Positions 1 to 9,949 of a stretch of DNA of 64,000 nucleotides are shown here, piece by piece. Within the stretch, counting starts at the first letter, position 1. Each line of letters begins with the position of its first letter. The notes below the pieces were generated by a model. That model was not told the DNA's origin. It did no database searches and saw only the letters and a program-made list of their open reading frames with translations. Source of the DNA: Clytia hemisphaerica. Lineage: Eukaryota > Cnidaria > Hydrozoa > Leptothecata > Clytiidae. The position numbers and the translations under genes were made by a program. The stretch covers positions 414,212 to 478,211 of the forward strand of contig CACVBU010000185.1 of the NCBI GenBank assembly GCA_902728285.1. Direction: 5' to 3'.

Positions 1-3000
1 TCTGGCGACATGTAAATTTTTGATCCAACCTAAGAGAAAATTTGTAAAGTTATAGCTCAAGTCAGACTACTTTTCTACCTATTGTAATTGTGACTTAAAG
101 TTGACTGTCTAAAGTCAATGCACTGCCCTCTTTTGACGTATATGCAATGACTCCTTTCAATCTTTTCAAGCTGTTTACCTAATCTAACCTTGTTTGGTTA
201 AGTCCAATCTAATCTCCTCACGCTTTAAGGGTCTGTGGTGTTTAAGCTAGGTTAATAAATGCATGAAGATATATAAACCATAATCGATCTTTGAAATGAG
301 CTTTATTCATACTATTTGTGAATTAGAGGCCTAAAAAGACACAATATCTATGAAGTCAAATTATCAAAACACAGTGTCAAATAAATCGATTTATAGAGTT
401 TATACTATACATTTGAATAGATTTGATAAGATTACGAGTCTGACTTACTGGATTTACATGCTAAATTGAAAATTATACCTGAGTTTTAGCAAGTGATAAA
501 CTTTTCCCATTGTCATCATGAAACGCCACTGCAAGACCAAAATCGCCAATACAACACGAACCATTTTTTCGTACCATAACATTTTGACTTTTCAAATCAC
601 GATGAGCAATCATGGGTTTATTGAGGAGGTTTTGATGTAAATATGCAACTCCTTGTAGCATGGAGGTCATAAGTCTAGTAATGCTTTCAAAACTCAACAT
701 GGGTACAGTTCGTAGATAGTCATACAAAGATCCATATTCGATATACTGAGTAACTAGGTTATGATGGTAAGGCCTGTCTTCATGCGTCTCTCCAGCATGT
801 ACTAATGTTAATATATTTTGGTGTTGGATATTCAATATGGAGTAGATATCTTTTTCTGTAGTCCAGCATTTAGCTCCAACGGGCGAGGCAAATAATTTAA
901 TGGCAACATCGTGTTCTTCGTAATAACCTTTCCATACTTGGGTGAATTGACCTTGATAAATATGTTTTTGTTTATGGAATAATGGTTGCTTGGAAAGAAG
1001 GGAATCGGATGAAACTGAATCCGTTCGGTCAAGTTTTATATGTTTGTAAAGTAGGTAGATGACCAAGATGGAAGCGATTGGTATTGCTATAGTCAATGTG
1101 ATGATTAGAATGTGTACAGTGTTTCCATTGCGTTGCTTTTGAAAATGGTCATCTAAAAAAGATTAGTATTTTTCTGAGTAAAGATATCCATCTCATTTTT
1201 CTGTTTTATCTTTAAATAGTCGAACGTGCGCACCGCACTGGGCTCAACTGCAGATTTTCCCGTTATTAGAAGGCCCAATTGTAACATTTCAAATATTTAG
1301 TATTAGGTAGCAAATAAACTTTGTCCGTTTTGGCTGAAATTTGGTACACTTGTTCCTTGGGTGAATACCTGGGGTGTTTTTATCTTAATTTTTTCATTTT
1401 TTTATGTTTGTAGAATAGTGTCCTCGTCCTAAGAGCCTTTAAAAATAGATAACTTAGGAGAAAGTTCCTCAAACCTTTTGTGGCTTTTGTTCACACGTTG
1501 CTCTGAAAAATTAATTTCCCACAATTTATCATATACGAAAATTGATTTTAAAATTTATCAAGATATTAAAGTTTTCTTGGGTTCACAAATGTTTACATAT
1601 ATCCCTATTCTTAAAGTCTACCATCATAGCTTTACAGTCACTATCCACAGACAAGTTTAAAATATCCCGATCAAAGGGTCCCAGGCCCCAAAAATCAAAA
1701 TTTTCAAAAAATGAAAAAAACACCCCCAGATATTCACCCAAGGAACAAGTGTGCCAAATTTCAGCCAAATCGGACCGTTTTAAAGTCTCCAAGCTGCCAG
1801 CCTCGTTTTGGTGAAAAACTCGTCCCCAGGCCCCAAAAATCAAAATTTTCAAAAAATGAAAAAATACACCCCCAGATATTCACCCAAGGAACAAGTGTGC
1901 CAAGTTTCAGCCAAATCCGACCTTTTTTGAAGTGTCCAGGCTGCCAGCCTCGTTTTGGTGAAAAACTCGTCCCCAGGCCCCAAAAATCAAAATTTTCAAA
2001 AAATGAAAAAAACACCCCCAGATATTCACCCAAGGAACAAGTGTGCCAAATTTCAGCCAAATCCGACCTTTTTTGAAGTGTCCAGGCTGCCAGCCTCGTT
2101 TTGGTGAAAAACTCGTCCCCAGGCCCCAAAAATCAAAATTTTCAAAAAATGAAAAAATCACCCCCAGATATTCACCCAAGGAACAAGTGTGCCAAATTTC
2201 AGTCAAATCCGACCTTTTTTGAAGTGTCCAGGCTGCCCCAAAGTTTTAGCCTCGTTTTGGCGAAAAACTCGTCCCCAGGCCCCAAAAATCAAAATTTTCA
2301 AAAAAATGAAAAAATCACCCCCAGATATTCACCCAAGGAACAAGTGTGCCAAATTTCAGCCAAATCCGACCTTTTTTGAAGTGTCCAGGCTGCCCCAAAG
2401 TTTTAGCCTCGTTTTGGCGAAAAACTCGTCCCCAGGCCCCAAAAATCAAAATTTTCAAAAAATGAAAAAAACACCCGCAGATATTCACCCAAGGAACAAG
2501 TGTGCCAAATTTCAGCCAAATCCGACCTTTTTTGAAGTGTCCAGCCTGCCCTAAAGTTTTCGGACGGACATACAGACATACATACATACATACATACAGA
2601 CAGACATTCTCAGATTATAGCTCAACTGAAGTTGAGAAAAATCTTTTGAAATATTTAAAAGTTCAAATTCAAAATATAATCTCAAAAGTGGTTAAGACTT
2701 TAAAGGGACATTAAAGTAGTAAAATGTAAACATTGCGCGAACCACGTGTCATTAAAAAGAACAATTAAAATCACGTGTCCAAAAAAAACTTGTAAAACAA
2801 TTGAACAATCAAAATTCGTCATATTTGGTTTGATTTTTTATTTTGACATGTGACATTTGTTTTGATTTTGTATCCGCTGCATACAGTTTGTTTACAAATT
2901 TCGCAAGTACTGTTATGTCCCTTTAACTAACAAGTTGATAATTTCAGAAACAGAAAGGGTAGTTTTCTCTGAGTTGTTTGTAAATGAAGAATTAATTTAG

Positions 3001-6000
3001 AAACTGAATAGAAAAATGCCTTTTTGAGGCTTTTACAAACTATTAAAAATGGTATAGTAATTTCTATTGATAGAAACAAAACAGTTATTTTATGTGTAAA
3101 CAAATTGTTTATTGAAGCTCGTTAACTATGACAGACACTTTGATTTATGCTACAAATCAGGGAGCCGGCGTGTGTCTAGCCACCACAATGATTATAATAC
3201 CACAAAAACGGAAAAGAATGCAATTATTTAAAGGTAACATGAAAGAGAACGAGGCAATTCATTTTTAATCTCCTCTAATTGCTTGTAAAAAGAAAATTAA
3301 ACTGTTTTTAATCAGGCATCATCCTTTAAATCAACCACAAATAATTATAAATTAATCATCCTCAGCACAAGTCGAAAATAAAATAAACAAAACTGACTGC
3401 GAGACTTTCGCAAAAAACAAAAAGAAACAATTTAGTTTGTGTTATTTTTCCACTTACCAGTCTTTGTGAGTGAAGTAGTTTGGGGCTTTAAGCCACTCAA
3501 CTTAGTGTAGTTCACCATGGAAAAGTTCAGATTTTGATTGCAAGAATCTCCAATGCAGCAACACTCTAGACTGATTTCTTTCTTATGATCCAGTAATCCC
3601 AAAACACAATCCTCTGTCAAGTGTTCCTTACTTGACCTATGATCGCATGCTTTTGATTCCAAAACAACACTTTCTGAACAGCCACTGATAACATGAGTGA
3701 ATTCTTGTTTTTCTATGTCGTATTTGAGAAGTGAAAAGCAGGAATCTTCTGGGTTGTTACATTCATAAGTCCGTTCACAATCTTGAATGTTTTTGCAATA
3801 AGGATGATTGACTTTGTTACTGAATCGAATGCATTTGTGAGGCCAAACTAAAAAAAGAATGTTCAAAATTTTATTAATTGAAGACCAAAATTTTGATATT
3901 AGCCTCCCATTTGGTTCCAATTTTTGTTGATCATGTATTGCTGGCATTCCGAGAAAATTTTTTTATGTCACCCACATATAGATATCTCCAAGGAATACAT
4001 TATAACATCAAATTGATGCTAATTATAAAATCACAACCACACCCTTTTAAAACATTAAACTTTAAAATTGTCAACAATAGATTTAAACTCTAAATTTTGT
4101 CCTTCATAAAAATATTGGTGATGAAGACGACCAGAATCCAGGTTGTGCTAATTTTGAAAAAAAATTATAAAATGTTATAATTCCTTTAAAACCTGCGAAG
4201 TAAACACATATTTAAAACAAGGAGGGTTTAATAATGGTAAGTCCTAGGTGTATTAAAATTGTAGAATTTTTCAAGGGTGCCATTACGCGCTTATCAGCTA
4301 CCGTGAAGTCGGGTAACTTGCATCAGTGGAGGCTAACATGCATAGCCCTGAAATGACTGACCAATCAAAGCAGCAAAATTTCAAAACAAATGAGCTACGC
4401 AGCTTCGCAGCTCTACTCTATCATTTTTCTTTTGATTTAACTTTGTATTTTAAGGACCAGCCCCAGGTCATTCATTTGAGGGCTATGCATATTAGCCTCC
4501 ACTGATGCAAGTTACCCGACTGCACGTTATTTGAATTAAGTGTGTAATGTCATCTTTAACAGTCCCGGAAATCCTTGCATTTGCACGGTTTTTTTCCGAC
4601 CCTGTGCAAATGAGCTAGAACGTGTAAGGCAAAATGCGCGAAAATTAACAAATCTCAACTTTAAAATGAAAATGGCATAAAAAGAAGACGAATTGGCATT
4701 TTCATTTTCTCTTTAGAAGATTCTTTAAGCCTTTTTAGAAAATTTTTGTCTACAGGTTAAAATTTTGATCTGTTCATATTTTTATAATCAAGTGTAACAT
4801 TTTTCCACTCTGTGTAAATGCAACGGGTCGCAGTGATCTAGTGTGTATTTGCACGGGTTTTTTTCGTCACTTTAGTTTTCAACCCGTTGCATTTGCTGCA
4901 TGTCGAACCCTGTGCAAATGCAAGGATTTTCGTGACTGTTTAACTAGCTAGTAAGTCAATCATTTAAAAAAACCTCATTTCGCTACCTTAATTCAGAAGT
5001 GGCCTAAGTCCTGTGAGCCTTAATTCAAAAGGGGCCTAAGTCCATTATGGTCATTTTGAGAAAATTGCAATTAAAGTTTTTCCTTGATTCTGAAACCATT
5101 TTTGATGGTAAAGCTTTGAAGTAAATGTTTTCTGAAAGCCATAGCTATAAGCTGTTTTTCCAATGAAAAGGCATTCGTTTGAAAGGTATGTATTTTTGTA
5201 TGTAACAGGTGCAACTTAGTAAATCTTGCAGAGTGGACTTAGGCCTTTTTTGAATTAAACATGAATTTTGAAAAACGCGTAAGGGTTAATTTCTGCCTTT
5301 TAGAGTTCAAAACCTACACATATGACACTCCAAAATAAAACCACTTACACCTAGATTCAAGATAAAGAGAAAAGACAATCTCAGTAAAATAAAGAAAAAC
5401 TCAATTAAACTTTTTAGGATGCATGGACTTAGGCCCATTTGCAATTCAATTGGACTTAGGCCTCTTCAAAACTTAACAAACTTATTTTGGTGGACTTAGG
5501 CCTTTTTATTGTAAAAAGTTGATGGACTTAGGCCCTTAATTGTAAAAAGATGATGGACTTAGGCCTCTTTTGAATTAAACATCACTTTTATCAGAGCTTC
5601 AGTATGAAGTTTTGAACCTTTTTAACTTTTAAAAACTACTTGTTATGTACATCAAAAGAGAGCAAATGAGCCAGAGATTGAGAAAAACTAAAGATCTCAA
5701 ATTTCATAAAAATGGACTTAGGCCCCTTTTGAACTGGGGGGTACCTGGACTTAGGCCCCTTTTGAATTAAGGTAGCGATTTGTTTCTGATTGCGTAGATG
5801 AATTTTTAAAATCCTGCCAGTCTGGAAAGAAAAGAATATTTACGCCAGAGATAGCCTTTGTGTAAGCCTATGAAATCCAAAAGTCTGCGCCAGAGATATC
5901 CGGCGTACATGCCTTACTTTCCAGATTGGCTTGAGCGAGACTCAATTCAATTTTTTTCAATTCAAAACATATATTTACCCGAAGGAAGGGACACCAAGTT

Positions 6001-6273
6001 TAGAAGCCTAATTACAAATGGTGCAACCTAAAGAACAACAACAACAACAAATGAAAATAGGGCATTCCCAGATATTGTCTCTACCATTGAGATACAGAAG
6101 GGTCTATGTGGAACCTGATGACTCGAATGCCACTTTGTAGTGCTGAAAGTGAATTCTCCTGACAAGAGTAAACTTTTTTTCTGGAATCAAATAAAAATAA
6201 AGAAAAAAAACAAAAAAATCTTACCTTTTAATGGCAACAACATGAATGTTATGAATAGCAAATTTAATCCCAT
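1..6273 (-). CDS. Type II TGF-beta/activin receptor serine-threonine kinase (5' four exons, partial)
   Basis: Single-pass receptor kinase for TGF-beta-superfamily ligands; type II members phosphorylate type I receptors. Exons on the minus strand, read 5' to 3': 6273-6225, 3847-3458, 1152-479, 29-1 (continues beyond the window); all junctions are GT-AG and the phases join without a stop. Exon 1 encodes a signal peptide (MGLNLLFITFMLLPLK). Exon 2 is the Cys-rich activin-receptor ectodomain, ending in the family hallmark CCCIGDSCN. Exon 3 holds a membrane segment (about residues 158-180), a VAIK lysine motif, catalytic loop HRDLKSQNV and DFG (DFGLA). Exon 4 starts VGSKIYMSP, the activation-segment block that reads VGTRRYMAPE in relatives. 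The order and motifs fit ActRII/BMPR2 better than type I receptors: no GS box is visible before the kinase. The rest of the kinase lies to the left of base 1. Confidence 0.9.
1684..2607. repeat. Tandem array of 145-157 bp units with a CATA microsatellite end
   Basis: Six head-to-tail copies start at GGCCCC at 1684, 1829, 1976, 2122, 2278 and 2435. The first three spacings are 145-147 bp and the later ones 156-157 bp, because the later units carry a short CCCCAAAGTTTTAG insertion. The array ends in a CATA/CAGA microsatellite (about 2568-2607). A single inverted partial copy lies at about 1318-1405, so the whole has inverted ends. Open frames on both strands here are by-products of the repeat. 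It sits in the intron before the receptor kinase exon. Confidence 0.85.
2700..2926. mobile_element. TTAA-bounded MITE
   Basis: A 227-bp segment begins TTAAAGGGACAT and ends ATGTCCCTTTAA, so the 12-bp ends are exact inverted repeats starting in TTAA. This suggests a piggyBac-type non-autonomous element. It has no coding capacity. Confidence 0.6.
4307..4521. mobile_element. MITE with 43-bp terminal inverted repeats
   Basis: The left end AGTCGGGTAACTTGCATCAG and the right end form 43-bp inverted repeats with one mismatch, extending inward to GCATAGCCCT. The core is about 130 bp and non-coding. It lies in the first receptor intron. Confidence 0.8.
4560..4938. mobile_element. MITE with TTTAA target duplication
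   Basis: Inverted ends of about 32 bp (CAGTCCCGGAAATCCTTGC, matched by GCAAGGATTTTCGTGACTG on the right) are flanked on both sides by TTTAA (4555-4559 and 4939-4943). The core contains further CCTGTGCAAATG motifs. Non-coding. Confidence 0.75.
4981..5777. mobile_element. Inverted-repeat element carrying ten GGACTTAGGCC boxes
   Basis: Ends are CGCTACCTTAATTC and GAATTAAGGTAGCG. Inside, the 11-mer GGACTTAGGCC occurs ten times: twice as its complement near the left end (about 5000 and 5033) and eight times forward (about 5233, 5424, 5451, 5491, 5522, 5553, 5712, 5742). No protein is encoded. The box repetition resembles subterminal transposase-binding sites. Confidence 0.75.
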
Positions 6274-6315
6274 AATTAAATAGGCATGCTTTGGATTTAA
6301 AGTAGATAGTTACTC

Positions 6316-6528
6316 TTAGGTGCAAGAAACTTCCTCAGGCAGGCCAAAAATCATATTCTTAATAAAGGCATCCAGGTGTGTGGTGTGAGCGACTTTCCCA
6401 CGAGTGATTACTATTTTCTTTTTGTTTCTTGGGTCGCGATTGTTTTGATTTTTTAGTACCTGAGCAAAGATTAGCTCTTTTTTCAGAAGAGCGTCATACT
6501 TTACCTTTACGGTTCGTTTGACGAACAT
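6316..6528 (-). other. Upstream ORF (70 codons) in the receptor leader
   Basis: An ATG-started 70-codon reading frame on the receptor strand ends 43 bases before the receptor start codon at 6273. The product is basic (MFVKRTVKVKYDALLKKELI...) and matches nothing I recognise. It could be a regulatory uORF, a coding exon of another transcript, or chance. No transcript evidence is available from sequence. Confidence 0.3.
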
Positions 6529-6614
6529 TCCGCTTTGTGAACACTAAAAAGACACGTTATAGTTATCGAAAGTGAAAGTACAATCTAAGAAATGGTCGAA
6601 CGGTCAACGGTTTT

Positions 6615-6626
6615 CAAGATGGCGGC
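6615..6626 (+). promoter_or_regulatory. YY1-type site (CAAGATGGCGGC)
   Basis: The 12-mer matches the animal YY1 consensus AAGATGGCGGC. An inverted match (GCCGCCATCTTG) lies at 7811-7822, on the other side of the ORF at 6976-7515. YY1 sites mark initiator regions of many promoters, including some LINE promoters. Use here is inferred only. Confidence 0.4.
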
Positions 6627-6673
6627 AAATTTTTAGTTTTTCATTTTAAATTTTAAATTGTTGATCATAAGAA

Positions 6674-6795
6674 GATTTCGGTGGAGGATTTTCACCAGAG
6701 AGGAGAACAGGAGAATACGGTGGAGGATTTTCACCAGAGAGGAGAATACGGTGGAGGATATTGACAAGAGGGGAGATTTCGGTGGAGGATTTTCT
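6674..6795. repeat. 31-bp minisatellite (GGTGGAGGAT)
   Basis: Four copies of a unit with the core GGTGGAGGATTTTC start at 6680, 6719, 6750 and 6781. Spacings are 39, 31 and 31 bp. It lies between the receptor start and the ORF at 6976, and may belong to the 5' leader of the LINE. Confidence 0.7.
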
Positions 6796-6975
6796 ACAAA
6801 GTAAAGAACCATCAAACCCATCCTTGAACCAACACTCAACAAACAAATCCTGTTTTTCTTGTTTCAAAAATTTTAATAGGGTCAAGAGTGCGTGGCCTAC
6901 AAATTACGTAGTTTTTTAGAACCTATGAAATTTACTGAACAGACAAAAGAAAAGGCAAGAATATATAGATAAAAG

Positions 6976-7515
6976 ATGGGGGAGAGATCAACAACAAAAG
7001 CAACAAAAGTCTATGCGGTGAAAACAGGCAGAAAGAAAGGGCTGTTTGAGACATGGGAAGAGTGCTCAGAACAAGTAAATGGATATAAAGGGGCAGAATA
7101 TAAAGGTTTTAAGACTAAAGAAGAGGCAGAAAAATATTTTCAAGGGATAACCCCTTTCGAGAAAGAAAACAGAGATACACCGAAAGGAGAGGAAGTAAAA
7201 CCTAGTGCTTTAATAAATCCTGAACTAGAAGGAAAAAGTACTCAGGGAGAAGAAGATGATCTGGAAGAGGAAGAATTTTATGATATCCCAGTAGGAGAGA
7301 GTGAGGAAGATTATTTAAGCCAACCCGTGGTGACCCTAAATAAAGAGTCACACTCGAAACCAAACAGCAATGAGATGGAAGAAAAAGACAAGGATGAGGC
7401 GGCCACGTGCGTTTGGTTTGGGAACGCGAAACACGAACGCAAACTACCCATGTCTAAACTTTTCAATATATCTCCAGAACTAACAGATTTTTTGAAATTC
7501 TGTAAAAAGGTCTAA
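6976..7515 (+). CDS. ORF with RNase H1 N-terminal / viroplasmin-like domain, probably LINE-associated
   Basis: A 179-residue intact ORF. Residues about 12-56 (KVYAVKTGRKKGLF, then TWEECSEQVNGYKGAEYKGF, then EEAEKYF) follow the RNase H1 N-terminal RNA/DNA-hybrid-binding fold (VYAV-x-x-GRKxGxFxTWxEC...QV...KxF). This domain is also used in viroplasmin and in some retroelement ORFs. An acidic low-complexity stretch follows (EEDDLEEEEF), then a short conserved-looking tail with CVWFGNAKHERKLPMSKLF. No RNase H catalytic domain is present. It is co-oriented with the LINE ORFs 1 kb downstream, so I take it as an accessory or 5' ORF of that element. A host gene cannot be excluded. Confidence 0.55.
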   Translation: MGERSTTKATKVYAVKTGRKKGLFETWEECSEQVNGYKGAEYKGFKTKEEAEKYFQGITPFEKENRDTPKGEEVKPSALINPELEGKSTQGEEDDLEEEEFYDIPVGESEEDYLSQPVVTLNKESHSKPNSNEMEEKDKDEAATCVWFGNAKHERKLPMSKLFNISPELTDFLKFCKKV

Positions 7516-8461
7516 GTTCCTGAATAGTTTTACTATGTTCTATGGAAAAATCATAAGCATCAGTCAAATACTCGTTCATCTATTTAAGATTGAAGACAAA
7601 AATTTGCGAAGAAAAATATACCTTGAGCACAAAAAATGCTTTTTTAAACACTTTTTTCCACCGAAAAACAAATAACTTTTTACAGACTTACCTTCCCCAA
7701 ACATTGAAGAAGCCTCTACTAATTAAAGTAAATGAGATAAGATAAGATAAAACCTTAAAATCAACCAGAATTTACAACCTTTCGTCCAAAGCAAAAGACG
7801 TGCTTTTCTCGCCGCCATCTTGAATTTAAAATGAGAATTCTAGAGAGTTCCATTCGTTTCCAGCTCCCGCGGTCTTTTTTCATCCAATCAGATCGCGCGA
7901 TTTCACTTTCGCTTTCTCTAGTCCAATAAGACTGCGGGATTTGAGTCATGTGACTTTTCTATTAAAAAACCCGCGTGAAATACAGGGGGTCAAAAATAGA
8001 AATACAGGGGGTCACACTACGGGCTACAGGAACTGAAAGCAAGCAATTAAGGCCAATATTTTTGGTTTTTCTGAAGGACAAAAGGTATAGGAAGCTTTAC
8101 TGAAAGAGGGATAAGGCCGGGACAATCTATTTAAAAGATATGGACATAAAAAAGGCACTTTTTTGGGTGATAATTAAGATTTTACTTAGAAACTTTAATT
8201 CTCTTACCCCCGGCTCGGCCCCCCCTGATATGAGCAAGGAAACCATGATGGCCACCCCTACTGAAAATTTCAGATCAAAACAAACAAGGAATTAATTCCT
8301 GTAACTCGAAGAAAATTGGAAAAAACTGGTTTTTGACTGTTTCTGATCCTAAAGTGCTATTTTTTGGTAAAAGCTATACAATTTATGTTTGGATTTCTAG
8401 AAAGCTTACCCATTCATTGTTAATACATTTTTTATTTGAAAGTAATCTCTTCATGGAATAA
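7516..8461 (+). other. Non-coding stretch between the viroplasmin-like ORF and LINE ORF1
   Basis: I see no ORF of note here. Features: an inverted YY1-type site at 7811-7822, two copies of a short motif (AATACAGGGGGTCA) around 7979-8014, and a C-rich patch near 8210-8225. It could be LINE leader, an unspliced intron, or an insertion. I found no splice pair joining 6976-7515 to ORF1 in frame. Confidence 0.4.
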
Positions 8462-8623
8462 AAAGATATAGTCAAATCTTGTAGGGTCATTTTTCAAAAT
8501 TTTTTTGCCAAATTTCGATTTTCGCATTTCGCCATTTTACCCTACGCAAACGCACGTGCGGCAGGACTAGGAGAGTTTGAGAAAGGCAGAGACGAAAACA
8601 ACAGATGCGGATATTGTAAAAAA

Positions 8624-9949
8624 ATGATATCCAAATCAACCATCAAAGCAATAGAGTGTGACCTATGCTCTAAATGGTTCCACAGCAACAAACAGTGTGG
8701 AAGTGAGCTAGTGCAGGTGTACAACCAAATTATATTACTAGGTGACAGCCCTCTTCTAAAGTGGTACTGTAAGACGTGTGAAAGTGAAATAGAGAACCAT
8801 CAACAGAAAATAGCAGTCAATGTAATGGCCCTAAAAGCGGCAGAAGAAAAAGTAGAAGAAAAGAGCGACACCATAGCAAAACTTAAGGCAGAGGCAAAGC
8901 TGATGAAAGATAATCTAAAGATCGAGGAAGAAAAACACCAGATGGCATTAGTACAGATAAATGGAAAAGAAAGATGGATATCAGAAGTCGCAAGAGCAAT
9001 AGGCATACACCCAAAGCAGAATGAAGAAGGACAAGAAACAAATGGAAAGGAAGTGCTCCAGTGCTTAAAAAGAAAATGGGATGAAAGCAAAAAACGGGAA
9101 AAAGGACTTAGAGACGAGATAAAACAATACAAGAAAAACATAGAGGAGACTATCGTGGAGAAAAGAGAAATAGAAAAAATGCTACAAGAAATGATAGAGA
9201 ACGCTAAACAAGAGAAGGAAAGTAGGCAGGAGAAAGAAATTACGATTCCAGATAGAAGAGCAGAAGCTGAGGAAACAGAAATCACCAGAAAAGAGAAGAA
9301 GATAGAGGAAAAAGTCCAGGGAGAAGCAGAACCAGCAGTGACAAAGAATAAACAGCAGAACCACAAAGGAAAATGGGAAGAAAGGCAGAGAGTAAGACCA
9401 GGAAAGCCAACCCAATGGGAAAACCAGGTGGAAAAAGACCAAGAAACCAGAAGGCAAAATAATGAAGCGGTAAAGAAACTTTGTATATGGCATAATAAAA
9501 AAGGATGTAGATTTCAGAACCACTGCAAGTTTGAACACAAGAAACTATGTCAAAACATCAGAGAGCAAAAGGAATGTAAGAAAGCCAACTGTACACAAAG
9601 CCATGATACATCAATTGTATGTAGATATAACAAAGATTGCAATAAACCAAACTGCAAATTTATCCATACACAAGACAGAGAACAGGGAAAAGAAGAGAAC
9701 CAGAGAGAGAGGAATCAGTTAACAGACGAAGGAAGGGGACAAAAAAGAAGGCAACATGAACAGATCAGCAGAATCAAGCAATTTGAAAATGAAAGTGAAA
9801 CTGATACAAAAGAACAACAACTGTTGGAGAGACTGACTCAAATGATGGGGAAAATGATAAAGGAAAGCGTAAAGCAGACCCTAGAACAAATAGGAGAAGA
9901 AAATGGAAACTCACCTTTTTTAGGAGAGAGAGGGATTCCCCCTCAATAA
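8624..9949 (+). CDS. LINE ORF1: PHD finger, coiled coil, three CCCH zinc fingers
   Basis: The retrotransposon RNA-binding protein; 441 residues from the first ATG, but the frame is open from 8462. The first Cys pair of a PHD-type finger (CGYC at 8606-8617) lies upstream of that ATG. The rest follows: IECDLCSKWFH, then WYCKTC. The true start must therefore be upstream and non-AUG, or supplied by splicing. Residues about 65-260 are charged and heptad-like (coiled coil). Three CCCH fingers follow: C287-X7-C-X5-C-X3-H305, C309-X8-C-X4-C-X3-H327 and C333-X5-C-X4-C-X3-H348. This arrangement resembles Nab2/ZC3H14-type RNA binding. A basic and acidic tail leads into the frameshift site. It overlaps the ORF2 open frame by about 146 bases. 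Confidence 0.85.
   Translation: MISKSTIKAIECDLCSKWFHSNKQCGSELVQVYNQIILLGDSPLLKWYCKTCESEIENHQQKIAVNVMALKAAEEKVEEKSDTIAKLKAEAKLMKDNLKIEEEKHQMALVQINGKERWISEVARAIGIHPKQNEEGQETNGKEVLQCLKRKWDESKKREKGLRDEIKQYKKNIEETIVEKREIEKMLQEMIENAKQEKESRQEKEITIPDRRAEAEETEITRKEKKIEEKVQGEAEPAVTKNKQQNHKGKWEERQRVRPGKPTQWENQVEKDQETRRQNNEAVKKLCIWHNKKGCRFQNHCKFEHKKLCQNIREQKECKKANCTQSHDTSIVCRYNKDCNKPNCKFIHTQDREQGKEENQRERNQLTDEGRGQKRRQHEQISRIKQFENESETDTKEQQLLERLTQMMGKMIKESVKQTLEQIGEENGNSPFLGERGIPPQ

Noticed and set aside
1583..2587. Overlapping ORFs on both strands over the tandem array
   Set aside because: They follow the repeat unit and change frame between units; not coding.
3878..4093. 71-codon plus-strand ORF opposite the receptor ectodomain exon
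   Set aside because: Overlaps the intron boundary of the receptor gene and has no recognisable feature.
8800..9366. 188-codon minus-strand ORF over LINE ORF1
   Set aside because: It is the antisense of the coiled-coil region, low-complexity Ser/Phe, with no domain; a shadow frame.
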